Below are positions 45,862 to 57,468 of a stretch of DNA of 64,000 bases, piece by piece. The notes beneath the pieces are model-generated. The model had not been told where the DNA came from and ran no database searches. It saw only the letters and a program-made list of their open reading frames with translations. The first letter of the stretch is position 1. Each line of letters begins with the position of its first letter. Location: the NCBI RefSeq assembly GCF_010104355.1, contig NZ_CP044972.1, positions 1,612,001-1,676,000 of the forward strand. The letters are read 5' to 3'. The stretch is from Hydrogenophaga sp. PBL-H3. GTDB taxonomy: Bacteria > Pseudomonadota > Gammaproteobacteria > Burkholderiales > Burkholderiaceae_C. The position numbers and the translations under genes are program-made.

Positions 45862-46093
45862 TGCTGCGTCAACACCGTGGTCGGCGCGCAGCCTCTGTGG
45901 CAACCGCGAATGGCGCCTGCGCCCGCGAACCCCACCCGACGTCGAGAGTGACGGGTGGGTACGCCTGCAGGGGAGTCTGACTTGCTGCTGGCGCACAAGG
46001 GTGCGACTGGGGTCGATGGTGGGGGCGACTGTGCGCAGGCGCCATTCGCGCTTGCCGCAGAGGTTGCGCGCCAGCCACGGCGTTGATGCGGTG
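45862..46093. repeat. Long imperfect inverted repeat in a 428-bp gene-free gap
   Basis: The gap 45755-46182 holds no supportable gene. Its main structure is an inverted repeat: 45883-45922 against 46033-46072 match at 37 of 40 positions after reverse complementing, and the outer 21 bases on each side (45862-45882, 46073-46093) still match at 14 of 21. The spacer between the inner arms is 110 bases. Together they could form a long stem. It may be a non-autonomous mobile element or two decayed inverted copies of an intergenic repeat, and it may also end transcription of the converging ligase and SDR genes. Confidence 0.65.
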
Positions 46094-46182
46094 ATGTATC
46101 GACTGCCCGGGCACTCGTCCGCGAGGTGCGCCGGAGCACGGGCGCCCACGCCAGCGGCCCTGAGCCAACGCAGGCATGACCT

Positions 46183-46983
46183 TCAAGCCCCCACCACCGC
46201 CGAAGCCCCGCCATCCACTGGCAGCAGCACCCCGGTGATGTGCTGGCCGGCGTCGGAGGCGAACAGCAGCACCGCGCCCTTGAGGCCTTCGTCGTCGCCG
46301 ATGCGGCGCAGCGGCACGCTCGCGACGATGGGGGCCAGCACGTCGGGCTTGAGCATGTGCTGTGCCATCTTGCTCGGGAACACGCCGGGCAGGATGGCGT
46401 TGACCGTGATGCCGTGCGGGCCCCACTCGCAGGCCAGCGCGCGCGTGAGGCTGGCCACCGCGCCCTTGCTCGCGTGGTAGGCCGCGGCCTGCATCGAGCG
46501 CGCCGTGCCGCCCAGCGCGGCCACCGAGGCGATGTTGACGATGCGGCCTTCGCCGCGCGGCAACATGCAGCGGCGCACCACCTCGCGCGTGAGCAGGAAG
46601 ACGCTGCGTGCGTTGAGGTCCATCACCTTGTCCCAGGCGTCCATGGGGTGGTCTTCGGCCGGCGCGCCCCAGGTGGCGCCGGCGTTGTTCACCAGAATGT
46701 CGATCTGGCCCAGCGTCGCCAGCGCGTGGTCGACCAGCGCGAGCACCTGCGCGTCGTCGCGGCCGTCGGCGGCGAACACGTCCACCGTGTGGCCGGCGGC
46801 GCGCAGCTCGGTGGCGGCATCCTCCAGGTCGCTTGCCTTGCGCGCGCTGATCAGCAGGTGCGCGCCGGCCTCGCCCAGCGCGTGCGCCAGCTGCAGGCCC
46901 AGGCCGCGCGAGCCGCCGGTGATGAGCGCGGTGCGGCCGCGCAGGTCGTGAAGTTGTTGAACGGTGCGGTGGGTGGTGCTCAC
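46183..46983 (-). CDS. SDR-family oxidoreductase
   Basis: 266 residues from a GTG at 46983 with AGGAG six bases before it; the frame stays open far upstream but without any start that respects operator F. Motifs: TGGSRGLGLQ (Rossmann), NNAGATWGAPAEDHP, catalytic Ser in VNIASVAALGG, YHASKGA (YxxxK) and DGGASAVVG end. NAD(P)-dependent alcohol/ketone oxidoreductase; next to the kinase and dehydrogenase pair it may reduce a 4-ketoacyl-CoA or oxidise a hydroxyl, the role taken by an oxidoreductase in levulinate catabolism. Confidence 0.85.
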   Translation of the reverse strand: MSTTHRTVQQLHDLRGRTALITGGSRGLGLQLAHALGEAGAHLLISARKASDLEDAATELRAAGHTVDVFAADGRDDAQVLALVDHALATLGQIDILVNNAGATWGAPAEDHPMDAWDKVMDLNARSVFLLTREVVRRCMLPRGEGRIVNIASVAALGGTARSMQAAAYHASKGAVASLTRALACEWGPHGITVNAILPGVFPSKMAQHMLKPDVLAPIVASVPLRRIGDDEGLKGAVLLFASDAGQHITGVLLPVDGGASAVVGA

Positions 46984-47006
46984 GTGGGTCTCCTGTGGTG
47001 GGTCCC

Positions 47007-47079
47007 AGACTAATTCCGGTGCATGCGGTGCCACATCGTCGGATCGGACGAATGCGGCGCGGCGGATTTCCTCCACCAT
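47007..47079. promoter_or_regulatory. Operator F with divergent promoters (SDR / kinase operon)
   Basis: The operator TCGTCGGATCGGACGA (47036-47051) lies between divergent genes. Rightward, CACCAT (47074-47079) starts exactly 22 bases after it. Leftward, the minus-strand -10 TAGTCT (47012-47007) is 23 bases away, leaving a short leader with the SDR ribosome site. Confidence 0.62.
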
Positions 47080-47127
47080 CGCTGGCGCGGTGCCCACCTC
47101 GGCGCACCGGTCCCGCCTTGTGACGCC

Positions 47128-48177
47128 ATGCCACCTTCCGATACCCCGCTCACCACGACCCCGCCCGGATTTGCCCCGCCGCTGGAGGCCTTTCTGCGCC
47201 ATCACCTCCCCGGCCTGACCGGTCCCATGCGCTTGCAGGCCATTGGCGGCGGGCAGTCCAACCCGACTTACTTCGTCGACTTCGACAACCGCCGCATGGT
47301 GCTGCGCAAGAAGCCCGCGGGCGAGGTGCTGCCCTCGGCGCACGCGGTGGACCGCGAGTACCGCGTGATGCGCGCGCTCGCCGACACCGCGCTGCCGGTG
47401 CCGCCCACCGTGCTGTACCACGCGGGTAACGAGGTGATCGGCACGCCCTTTTATCTGATGGACCGGGTCGAGGGCCGCGTGTTCGGCGACAACGCTCTGC
47501 CGGGCATGGAGCCGGCGGAGCGGCGCGCGGTCTACCTGGCCATGGCGGAGACCATGGCCCGCCTGCACCAGGTGGACTGGCGCGCCGCCGGCCTGGGCGA
47601 CTTTGGCAAGCCGGGGCAGTTCTTCCAGCGCCAGCTGCGCCGCTGGACGCAGCAGTGGGCGCTGTCGAAAACGCGCGAGAACCCGGCCATCGACGAACTC
47701 ATCGCCTGGCTGGGCGTGCACATGCCCGACGACGACACCACCACGATCGCGCACGGCGACTTCAAGCTCAACAACCTGATGTTCCACCCCACCGAGCCGC
47801 GCGTGGTCGCCGTGCTCGATTGGGAGCTCTCCACACTGGGCCACCCGCTGGCCGACGTGGCCTTCAACACCGTGCCCTGGCGCACCCTGCCCACCGAGTT
47901 CGGCGGCATCCGCGGGCTGGACCTCGAGACACTGGGGATTCCCGACGAGCGGGATTACATGGCGCACTACCACCGCGCCATCGGCTGTGGCGCCTTGCCC
48001 GAACCCTTTCACTGGGCCTTTGCTTTCATGCGCTGGGCCGTCATTTTTGAAGGCATCGCGGCACGCGCGCAGCGTGGCAACGCGGTGGCCGACAACGCGG
48101 CCGAGGTTGGCGCGCTCAGCGTGGCCATGGCGCAGCGCGGCCTCGAAGCCATCGACACACCCGTCCTCACAGCCTGA
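47128..48177 (+). CDS. APH-fold phosphotransferase, ACAD10/11 N-domain and LvaA-like
   Basis: 349 residues. It is an aminoglycoside-phosphotransferase-fold kinase with nucleotide loop [14 protein letters not shown], Lys in VLRKKP, Brenner motif [12 protein letters not shown] (catalytic Asp, Asn) and metal-binding [12 protein letters not shown]. Relatives are the kinase domain of human ACAD10/11 and LvaA of Pseudomonas putida, which phosphorylate the 4-hydroxyl of acyl-CoA so that an acyl-CoA dehydrogenase-fold partner can eliminate phosphate. The very next gene is such a dehydrogenase, here as a separate protein. First gene of the operon under operator F. No homologue of the small LvaB subunit is visible. 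Confidence 0.85.
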   Translation: MPPSDTPLTTTPPGFAPPLEAFLRHHLPGLTGPMRLQAIGGGQSNPTYFVDFDNRRMVLRKKPAGEVLPSAHAVDREYRVMRALADTALPVPPTVLYHAGNEVIGTPFYLMDRVEGRVFGDNALPGMEPAERRAVYLAMAETMARLHQVDWRAAGLGDFGKPGQFFQRQLRRWTQQWALSKTRENPAIDELIAWLGVHMPDDDTTTIAHGDFKLNNLMFHPTEPRVVAVLDWELSTLGHPLADVAFNTVPWRTLPTEFGGIRGLDLETLGIPDERDYMAHYHRAIGCGALPEPFHWAFAFMRWAVIFEGIAARAQRGNAVADNAAEVGALSVAMAQRGLEAIDTPVLTA

Positions 48178-48190
48178 TCAGGAGCACCCC

Positions 48191-49439
48191 TTGGATTTCC
48201 AGTTTTCCGAAGACAACCAGCAGATGCAGCGCACGCTGCGCCAGTTCATGGAGCGGCACGTGCTGCCGCAAAACCGCGAGTGGCAGCGCCTGGCCGACAG
48301 CGGCGTCTACCCCTCGTCGGTCATCGAACCGCTCAAGGTGCTGGCGAAGGATGCCGGCCTGTGGAACTTGTTCCTGCCCGGTCTGCGCGAGGGCGAACCG
48401 GGCACGCGCTTGAGCAACATGGAGTACGCGCCGCTGGCCGAGATCATGGGCCGCATCCCCTGGGCTTCGGAGGTGTTCAACTGCAACGCACCCGACACCG
48501 GCAACATGGAGATGCTGCACCTGTTCGCCACGCCCGAGCAGCACGAGCGCTGGCTCAAGCCGCTGCTGGCGGGCGAGATCCGTTCGTGCTTTTTCGATGA
48601 CCGAGCCCGATGTGGCCTCGTCGGACGCGACCAACATCCAGACCACGATCCGCCGCGAAGGCGACGAGTACGTGATCAACGGCCGCAAGTGGTTCAGCAC
48701 CGGGGCCATGCACCCGCTGTGCCGCTTCACCATCGTGATGGGGGTCTCCGACGAGAGCCCGCAGGCCAGTGCGCACAGCCGGCATTCCATGGTCATCGTG
48801 CCGCTGGACACGCCCGGTTTCACCATCGTTCGCAACGTGGCCATCATGAACCACCACACGCCCGAAGGGCACTGCGAAGTCACCTTCAACAACGTGCGCG
48901 TGCCGGTCTCCAGCCTGCTCGGCCAGGAGGGCGCGGGCTTCGCACTGGCGCAGGCCCGCCTGGGCCCGGGGCGCGTGCACCACTGCATGCGCTCCATCGG
49001 CCAGTGCGAGCTGGCGATGGAACTGATGTGCGAGCGCGCCCTCACGCGCAAGGCCTTTGGCAAGCACCTGAGCGATTTCGCCAACGTGCAGGACTGGATC
49101 GCCCACTCGCGGGTGGAGATCGACCAGGCCCGCTTGCTGGTGCTGCGCGCCGCTTGGCTGATGGACACGCAGGGCAACAAGGCCGCGCGCATCGATGTGT
49201 CCGCGATCAAGCTGGTCGCTGCACTGTTGCAGACCCGCGTGCTCGATCGCGCGATGCAGGTCTTCGGTGCCATGGGCATCACGCCCGACACGCCGCTGTC
49301 GTACCTGTGGACCTGGGGCCGCGCGATGCGCTTCTTCGACGGCCCGGACGAGGTGCACCTGCGCGCCATTGCGCGCCAGGAACTGAGCCGGGCGCGCGAG
49401 AGCCTGGGCTCGACCGCTGCTTACTACAACGTCACCTGA
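48191..49439 (+). pseudogene. Acyl-CoA dehydrogenase, ACAD11/LvaC-like, with apparent +1 frameshift
   Basis: A TTG start (AGGAG six bases before) opens LDFQFSEDNQQMQRTLRQFM and reads normally for about 133 residues to GEIRSCFF. There the frame is lost at a run of five T (48590-48594). One T fewer restores SCFSMTEPDVASSDATNIQT and an intact 415-residue protein to 49439. The second part keeps INGRKWFSTGA, RKAFGKHLSDFANVQDWIAH and the ACAD10/11-type catalytic region FFDGPDEVHLRAIARQEL, with Asp where medium-chain enzymes have Glu. Either a sequencing error or a real mutation; if real, the enzyme is truncated before its FAD domain is complete. Its neighbours are intact. Confidence 0.8.
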
Positions 49440-49449
49440 GGAGCACGGC

Positions 49450-50253
49450 ATGGCCTACCCCGACCGCGGCAGTGACATGGGCGCCAGCGTGCTGTGCTGG
49501 CGCGAGGGCGCGGTGGCGCAGCTGCGCTTCAACCGGCCGCGCGCACTCAACGCCATCGACGTTGCCATGGCGCAGGGCTTCCACGCCGCCTGCCAGGCCA
49601 TCACGGCCGATCCCCAGGTGCGCGCGGTGCACATCTCGGCCGAGGGCGCCGCCTTCATGGCCGGGGGTGACCTCGCGGCCATGCGCGCCGACCCGGTGCC
49701 GGTGGCGCGCGAACTGATCCAAGGCATGCACGGTGGCCTGCTGCTGCTGGCGAACCTGCACGCGCCGGTGGTGGCCAGCGTGCAGGGTGCTGTGTTCGGC
49801 GGCGGGCTGGGCCTGGTGCTGGGCTGCGACCTGGTGGTGGCCGCCGAGGGCACGCGCTTGGGCATCGCCTACCCGCTGATCGGCGCCAGCAGCGACTGCT
49901 CGACCTCCTGGGGCCTGGTGCAGGTGCTGGGCCTGCGCAAGGCGATGGAACTGGCCTTGCTGGCCGATGTGGTCGACGCCGCCGAGGCGCTGCGCCTCGG
50001 CTTGGTGAACCGCGTGGTGCCGGCCGAGGCGCTGCACGCTGAGGGCGAACGGCTGGCGCAGCGCCTGGCCGCCGGGCCGACGCAGGCCCTGGGCCAACTC
50101 AAGCGCCTGCTGCGCAGCGCGCCGCAGAACGACCTGCCCACCCACCTCGACGCCGAGGCCCAGGCTTTCCTTGCCTGCGCGCAGACCGCCGACTTCACCG
50201 AAGGCGTGGGCGCCTTTCTCGACAAACGCAAACCGATTTTCAAAGGCCGTTGA
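49450..50253 (+). CDS. Enoyl-CoA hydratase/isomerase family protein
   Basis: 267 residues, 10 bp behind the dehydrogenase with GAGGAG in front. Motifs: LRFNRPRALNAIDV, FMAGGDLAAMR and AVFGGGLGLVLGCDLVVAAE. The first Glu position reads GLGLVLGCD and the second is replaced in IAYPLIGASSDCSTSWGLVQ, so canonical hydration is doubtful; isomerase or another crotonase reaction is more likely. The stop is immediately followed by the ATG of the next gene. Confidence 0.85.
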   Translation: MAYPDRGSDMGASVLCWREGAVAQLRFNRPRALNAIDVAMAQGFHAACQAITADPQVRAVHISAEGAAFMAGGDLAAMRADPVPVARELIQGMHGGLLLLANLHAPVVASVQGAVFGGGLGLVLGCDLVVAAEGTRLGIAYPLIGASSDCSTSWGLVQVLGLRKAMELALLADVVDAAEALRLGLVNRVVPAEALHAEGERLAQRLAAGPTQALGQLKRLLRSAPQNDLPTHLDAEAQAFLACAQTADFTEGVGAFLDKRKPIFKGR

Positions 50254-52071
<1,818 letters not shown>

Positions 52072-52350
52072 GGGGTAGGGGTTCACGGGGATGCTTGGGG
52101 GCCGAAATTGTAGATGGACCGTGACGGATGCCCGCTGTTCGCCGCCTGCGTGCGGGCGTACATTAGTGCGACGGTGGGCCGCTCGGGCGGGCAGGACTTG
52201 CGTACTCAAGTGCGGCCACCGTTTGCCGATGGAAACAGGATGGGGACTCAGGGTGCGCCGCAGGTCGGATGCCCGCGGTTCCTGCCTGCGAGAAGTCACT
52301 CAGCTATTGTGCGGACACCGGTACCCGTCGACCCCAATCACAGAGCAAGC

Positions 52351-55300
52351 ATGCCCGAAGCTGCCCCAGAACCTGCCTCAAGCGAGCGGGTCGCCCATTT
52401 GTCTGCTCCCGCGCCGACTGGGGCTAGCGTCCTTCCATTCGATGCCATGTTCATGGCCGCACCGCTGCCGGCTTCGGTGTCCCGCTGGCGCGACGGCCGT
52501 CTGCTGGCGGTCAACGAGGCTTGGCTGCATATCACCGGCTTGTCGCGGGACGAGGCCATCGGTCGCACCACGGTGGAGCTGGGTCACTGGCGAGACATTG
52601 CCGAGCGCGACCGTTTCCTGCTCAATCTGCCCGGCCCTGACGATGTGCAGGTGCTTCGCTTCAACGGTGGTCAGCCCCACCGGGTGCGCATGCACGCCAC
52701 GGTGCTGGACGCGGTTCCCGAGAAGTTGCTGCTGATCTATTTCACCGAGACCACGCGTGAGCGCGAGGTCGAGACTGCGCTTGTCACCTCCAACGAAGCC
52801 CTGCAACGGGCTAACGTGGCCTTGCAGCAAAAGGTGGAGCTCCATGCCGCGATCGAAAAGATGGCGCGGGTGGGCCACTGGACCAACGCCGAGAACGAAG
52901 ACGAGGTGGTCTGGTCGCTGGGGCTCTACGACATCGCCGGGTTGCAGCCCAGCGACCGCATTCGGCGAATGGAGGGGCGTTCCGGCATTCACCCGGACGA
53001 CAAACCCGCCTGGCTGGCTGCGCGCGCTGCCATGGACGGGCGTGAGGTGGCGTTCCGTTGGCTGCGCCCCGATGGTGTGCTGCGCTGGTTCCGCACCCGC
53101 ATCGGCCAGACCATGGTGGCGGGCAATCCCCAGACCGATTTTGGCGTGGTGCAAGACATCACGCCTGAGCGTGAGGCCGTTGAACAGCTCGCCGAACAGC
53201 TCAAGCTGCTGCAGGCCATTGCCGCGCGCGTGCCGGGGATGATGTACCGGGCCCGCCTTTGGCCCGACGGCAAGAGCACGATCTCGTACGTGAACGACGC
53301 GGCGCGCGACATGCTGGAGGTCGAGCCGCTGGACCTGCAGAGCGATGCGCGCGTCCTTTTCGAGCGGGTGCACGTTGACGACCGGCCCGCCGTGCTGGCT
53401 TCGCTGGCTGCCTCGGCCCGTGACCTGACCTCCTGGCGGCAGACCTACCGGGTGGTGCTGCCCCGGCGCGGCCAGCGCTGGTACAGCGTGGAGGCGGTGC
53501 CCCAGCGCGAACCCGATGGCTCGGTGATCTGGCACGGCTTCACGTCCGACGTGACCGAGGCGCGCGTGGCCGAGCAGCGCGTGGAGCGGCAGCAACGCAT
53601 GCTCGAAGCGGTGCGCCGGGCACAGGCTGTGTTCATCGAGACCGAGGACAAGCGAAGCGCCTTCCAGGGCTTGCTGGACGCTTTCCTGCAGCTCACGAGC
53701 AGTGGCTACGGTTTCGTGGGCGAGGTTCTGTACGACGTGAACGACAACCCCTACCTGAAGACCCACGCCGTCACCGACATTTCGTGGGACGAGAAGTCCA
53801 GGCGCATGTACATGGACCAGCTCGATGCCGGGATGACCTTCAGCAACCTCAAAACCCTGTTTGGTCGGGCCATGACGAGCGGACAACCGGTGATTGCCAA
53901 CGACCCGCGCCACGATCCGCGTGCCGGTGGCATGCCCGTCGGACATCCGGGCATGGACGCCTTCCTCGGCATTCCACTGGCCGTGGGTGACCGGCTGGTG
54001 GCCATGGTCGGGCTGGCCAACCAGCCCGATGGCTACAGCGAGGCCGACATCGAGTTCCTGCAGCCGCTGCTGGGCGCGGTGCGGCAGCTGGTGCTGGCTT
54101 GGCGCAACTTTCAGGAACGCAAGCGCACCCGCAACCAGCTGGAAGCCACCGGCGCCTTGCTTACCGAGAAGACGTCGGCGCTGCAGGCCACGCTGGACAG
54201 CATCAGCCAGGGTCTGACCAAGGTCGATGCCCAGGGGCACATCCTCTTTTACAACCGCCGCACGCTGGAGTTGCTGGACCTGCCCGACGAATTGCTGGCG
54301 CGGCGGCCCACGCACGAGGAGGTGGTGAAGTTTCAGCGCGATCGTGGTGATTTTGGTCCGCAACTGCAGCTGGTGGACCCCCTGGCCAGGCGCTATCTGG
54401 GGGAACCCGATCCGGTCAACCTGCCCGATCACTACTGGCGCAGGACGAAGGAAGGGCGCACGCTGGAGATTCGCTCAAGGGTCTTGCCCGACGGTGGGGT
54501 GGTGCGCACCTTCACCGACGTGACCTCCTACATCTCGACCCAGGAAGCCCTGCGCGAGGAACGGCAGCGCCTGGCCTGGGTGCTGGACGCCACGCGCCCC
54601 GGCATCTGGGAAACCAACCTCAGCGAACTGACCTTGACCATCAACGAGCGCTGGGCCGAGATGCTGGGCTACACGCTGCAAGAGCTGGAGCCGATCGACT
54701 ACGAGACCTGGCGAAGCCGTGTGCACCCCGATGATCTGAAAAGGGCCAACGCCGTGCGTGACAGACACGTCAGCGGCGAGCTTCCTTTCTACGATTGCGA
54801 TGTGCGCCTGCGCCACAAGGACGGTCACTGGGTCTGGATCAACACGCGCGGCCGTGTGCACCAGCGCGACAGCGGCGATCGTGCGCTCTACATGTCGGGC
54901 ACGCACCTGGACATCAGCGAGCGCGTGGCCGCGCAGGAGCAGATCCATGCGCTCAATGCCAGCCTGGAGCAGCGGGTGCAGGCACGCACGGCCGAGCTGG
55001 AGCGATCCATGCGCGACATGGAGGCCATCTCGTATTCGATCGCCCACGATCTGCGCGCGCCGCTGCGTTCGGTCAATGGCTTTGCGCAGGTGATCGCCGA
55101 GGAGGAGGGCGACAGGCTGAGCGAAACTGGGCGCCTGATGTTCGAACGCATCGCGCGCTCTTCACGCAACATGGGGCAGATGATCACCGACATGCTGGAG
55201 TTGCTGCGCGTGGTGCAGGTGGAGCTCGTGCCCCAGCCCGTGCCCATGGCAGCCCTTGCCAGCGCGGTGGCCGACGGCCTGGCACCGCAGGTACCGCAGG

Positions 55301-55668
55301 CACGCATCGACGTGGGCAACCTGCCCGACGCGCTGGGCGACGCAACGCTCCTGCGCCAGGTGCTCAGCAACCTGCTGGACAATGCCTTGAAGTATTCCCG
55401 CCACCAGGGCGAGCCGGTGGTGAGCGTGGGCTTTGATGCCGACTCAGGCGCCTATTTCGTGCGCGACAACGGCATGGGTTTCGACATGGCCCGGGCCAAC
55501 AAGCTGTTCGGCTTGTTTCAGCGCCTGCACGCCGGCATCGATGTGCCCGGCATGGGCGTGGGGCTGGCGATCGTGGCGCGCATCATCGAGCGCCATGGCG
55601 GCACCATCTGGGCCGAATCGGCGCCCGGGCAGGGCGCCTGCTTCTGGTTCCGCGTGCCGCGGGCCTGA
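52351..55668 (+). CDS. Multi-PAS/GAF sensor histidine kinase
   Basis: 1,105 residues from the ATG at 52351, the first Met before the first PAS; the frame is open further upstream without domain content. Order: PAS (about 30-135), PAS (170-285), PAS (286-417), GAF (426-597), PAS (611-734), PAS with PAC (737-865), coiled linker, HisKA with phospho-accepting His899 (SIAHDLRAPLRSVNG) and HATPase_c (N-box LSNLLDNALKYS, G-boxes DNGMGF and GMGVGLAIV). No membrane span, so a cytosolic sensor. The kinase core resembles bacteriophytochrome-type enzymes. No response regulator is nearby, so it is an orphan. Confidence 0.9.
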   Translation: MPEAAPEPASSERVAHLSAPAPTGASVLPFDAMFMAAPLPASVSRWRDGRLLAVNEAWLHITGLSRDEAIGRTTVELGHWRDIAERDRFLLNLPGPDDVQVLRFNGGQPHRVRMHATVLDAVPEKLLLIYFTETTREREVETALVTSNEALQRANVALQQKVELHAAIEKMARVGHWTNAENEDEVVWSLGLYDIAGLQPSDRIRRMEGRSGIHPDDKPAWLAARAAMDGREVAFRWLRPDGVLRWFRTRIGQTMVAGNPQTDFGVVQDITPEREAVEQLAEQLKLLQAIAARVPGMMYRARLWPDGKSTISYVNDAARDMLEVEPLDLQSDARVLFERVHVDDRPAVLASLAASARDLTSWRQTYRVVLPRRGQRWYSVEAVPQREPDGSVIWHGFTSDVTEARVAEQRVERQQRMLEAVRRAQAVFIETEDKRSAFQGLLDAFLQLTSSGYGFVGEVLYDVNDNPYLKTHAVTDISWDEKSRRMYMDQLDAGMTFSNLKTLFGRAMTSGQPVIANDPRHDPRAGGMPVGHPGMDAFLGIPLAVGDRLVAMVGLANQPDGYSEADIEFLQPLLGAVRQLVLAWRNFQERKRTRNQLEATGALLTEKTSALQATLDSISQGLTKVDAQGHILFYNRRTLELLDLPDELLARRPTHEEVVKFQRDRGDFGPQLQLVDPLARRYLGEPDPVNLPDHYWRRTKEGRTLEIRSRVLPDGGVVRTFTDVTSYISTQEALREERQRLAWVLDATRPGIWETNLSELTLTINERWAEMLGYTLQELEPIDYETWRSRVHPDDLKRANAVRDRHVSGELPFYDCDVRLRHKDGHWVWINTRGRVHQRDSGDRALYMSGTHLDISERVAAQEQIHALNASLEQRVQARTAELERSMRDMEAISYSIAHDLRAPLRSVNGFAQVIAEEEGDRLSETGRLMFERIARSSRNMGQMITDMLELLRVVQVELVPQPVPMAALASAVADGLAPQVPQARIDVGNLPDALGDATLLRQVLSNLLDNALKYSRHQGEPVVSVGFDADSGAYFVRDNGMGFDMARANKLFGLFQRLHAGIDVPGMGVGLAIVARIIERHGGTIWAESAPGQGACFWFRVPRA

Positions 55669-55671
55669 GCC

Positions 55672-56601
55672 TCAGAAGGGCGCGTCGCCCTGGCTGGTGG
55701 TATCAGCTGCCGGCGTTTCGACAGCAGGTGCTTCGGCGGCAGGCGCGCCGATGGTGCGGGCTTGCCGCACCGAGGCCTTGTCGCCCGCGCTGGCGAACTT
55801 GCTGTATTTGCTGGTCACGCCGACCAGCTGGCCGTAGATTTTGGGGTTGGCGGCCATGCATTCCTTCTGTTCCAGGAAGTCGGCTTCGCCGGTGAAGTTG
55901 CCGATCAGGCCACCCGCTTCGGTGACCAGCAGCGCGCCTGCGGCCACGTCCCAGGGCGAGAGGCCCATCTCGAAGAAGCCGTCGGTGAAGCCGGCGGCCA
56001 CATAGGCCAGATCGAGCGCGGCCGAACCGGGGCGGCGCACACCCGCCACACGCGGCATCACGTCGCCCAGCATCTGCAGGTAGGTCTGGAAAGCGTCGCC
56101 CGGGCGGAACGGAAACCCGGTGGACATCAGGCAGTCGCGCAGCGTGGTGCGCTTGGCCACGCGGATGCGGCGGTCGTTCATGTAGGCGCCGCGTCCGCGC
56201 GTGGCGCAGAAGAGGTCGTTGCGGGTCGGGTCGTAGATCACGGCTTGTTCGAGCTTGTTGCCCACCATGAGCGCGATGCTCACGCAGTACACCGGGAAGC
56301 CGTGAATGAAGTTGGTGGTGCCGTCCAGCGGATCGATGATCCAGACGTGGTCTGCGCCGCCATGCCGTCCTTCGCGCTTGCCCGACTCCTCGGCCCAGAT
56401 CGCGTGATCGGGGTAGGCCGTGAGCAGGGTGTCGATGATCGCGGCCTCGGCGGCCTGATCAACTTCGGTCACAAAATCGTTGGTCTGTTTGACCGAAACG
56501 CGGACCGATTCCACATCCAGTGCGGCGCGGTTGATGATGGTGCCGGCAAGGCGAGCGGCCTTGATGGCCACGTTGAGCATGGGGTGGAGCGTGGACGACA
56601 T
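55672..56601 (-). CDS. suhB: Inositol monophosphatase family protein (SuhB-like)
   Basis: 309 residues from the ATG at 56601; a Met seven codons later is possible. The metal and substrate motifs are complete: WAEESG (Glu), [15 protein letters not shown] (Asp, Asp) and [17 protein letters not shown] (Asp). A 40-residue Ala/Pro/Thr-rich tail ([20 protein letters not shown]) is an unusual extension beyond the 265-residue norm. SuhB dephosphorylates inositol monophosphates and in E. coli also binds the rRNA antitermination complex. Head to head with the trmJ-like gene. Confidence 0.9.
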   Translation of the reverse strand: MSSTLHPMLNVAIKAARLAGTIINRAALDVESVRVSVKQTNDFVTEVDQAAEAAIIDTLLTAYPDHAIWAEESGKREGRHGGADHVWIIDPLDGTTNFIHGFPVYCVSIALMVGNKLEQAVIYDPTRNDLFCATRGRGAYMNDRRIRVAKRTTLRDCLMSTGFPFRPGDAFQTYLQMLGDVMPRVAGVRRPGSAALDLAYVAAGFTDGFFEMGLSPWDVAAGALLVTEAGGLIGNFTGEADFLEQKECMAANPKIYGQLVGVTSKYSKFASAGDKASVRQARTIGAPAAEAPAVETPAADTTSQGDAPF

Positions 56602-56724
56602 GAATTGTGAACCTCGGCGCGACACGGGAAGTGGCGCGCAGCAGTGGAAGAGCAGCTAGATGCGCCCCGGCGATGCGGGGCGGCGACAATGTGCGAGATT
56701 TTACCGCCACCTCCACACCCCAGC

Positions 56725-57459
56725 ATGCGCACCCGTTTTGTACTGATCCAGACCAGCCACGCCGGCAATGTGGGCGGCGTGGCCCGCGCCATGAAAGTGA
56801 TGGGTTTTGACGACCTCGTGCTGGTGCAGCCGCGCTGGGCCAACGTGTTGCGCCGCGAAGAAACCATCCAGCGAGCCAGCGGCGCCAACGACGTGCTGGC
56901 GAAGACCCGCGTGGTCGACACGCTGGACGAAGCGCTCGACGGCATGACCCACCTGTGCGCCACCGCCATGACGCCGCGCGACTTCGGCCCACCCACGCTC
57001 GCACCGCGCGAACATTTCCAGACCCTGCTGGCCACACCCGAGCCACCCGAGGGCGTGGCGTTTCTGTTTGGCTCCGAGCGTTTCGGCATGCGCAACGAAG
57101 ACGTGTACCGCTGCCACGCGGCGCTCAGCATTCCCACCGCACCCGATTTTGGCTCGCTCAACCTGGCCGCGGCGGTGCAGCTGATCGCCTACGACTGGCG
57201 CCAGGCGCTCGGCGGTTTCGCGCCGCTGCCACCCGCGCCGCCGCGCCAGCAAGCCGACGCGCAGGCCATCGGGGGCATGCTCACCCACCTGGAGCAGGCG
57301 CTGGTGGCGGTGGATTTTCTCGACCCCGCCGCGCCCAAGAAGCTCATGCCGCGGTTGAACCAGCTTTTCAACCGCGCTGCGCCGAGCGAGGAAGAAATCC
57401 ACATCCTGCGAGGTGTTGCCAAGGCGATGCTGCAGGCGGCCGAGAAGGCCAGGCGCTAG
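56725..57459 (+). CDS. trmJ: tRNA (cytidine/uridine-2'-O-)-methyltransferase TrmJ-like
   Basis: 244 residues from the ATG at 56725, which begins the SPOUT fold (RFVLIQTSHAGNVGGVARAM). SAM-binding knot motifs: FLFGSERFGMRNEDVYRC and IPTAPDFGSLNLAAAVQLIA. The C-terminal helices and length match TrmJ, which methylates position 32 of tRNAs. 9 bp before cysE; suhB-trmJ-cysE neighbourhoods are common in related bacteria. Confidence 0.9.
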   Translation: MRTRFVLIQTSHAGNVGGVARAMKVMGFDDLVLVQPRWANVLRREETIQRASGANDVLAKTRVVDTLDEALDGMTHLCATAMTPRDFGPPTLAPREHFQTLLATPEPPEGVAFLFGSERFGMRNEDVYRCHAALSIPTAPDFGSLNLAAAVQLIAYDWRQALGGFAPLPPAPPRQQADAQAIGGMLTHLEQALVAVDFLDPAAPKKLMPRLNQLFNRAAPSEEEIHILRGVAKAMLQAAEKARR

Positions 57460-57468
57460 ACTGCCGCC

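Noticed and set aside
45403-46149. An open frame covering the 45.8-46.1 kb gap on the minus strand
   Set aside because: It overlaps the ligase C-terminus and follows the inverted repeat. The translation is Arg/Pro-rich without domains, so I treat the gap as non-coding repeat.
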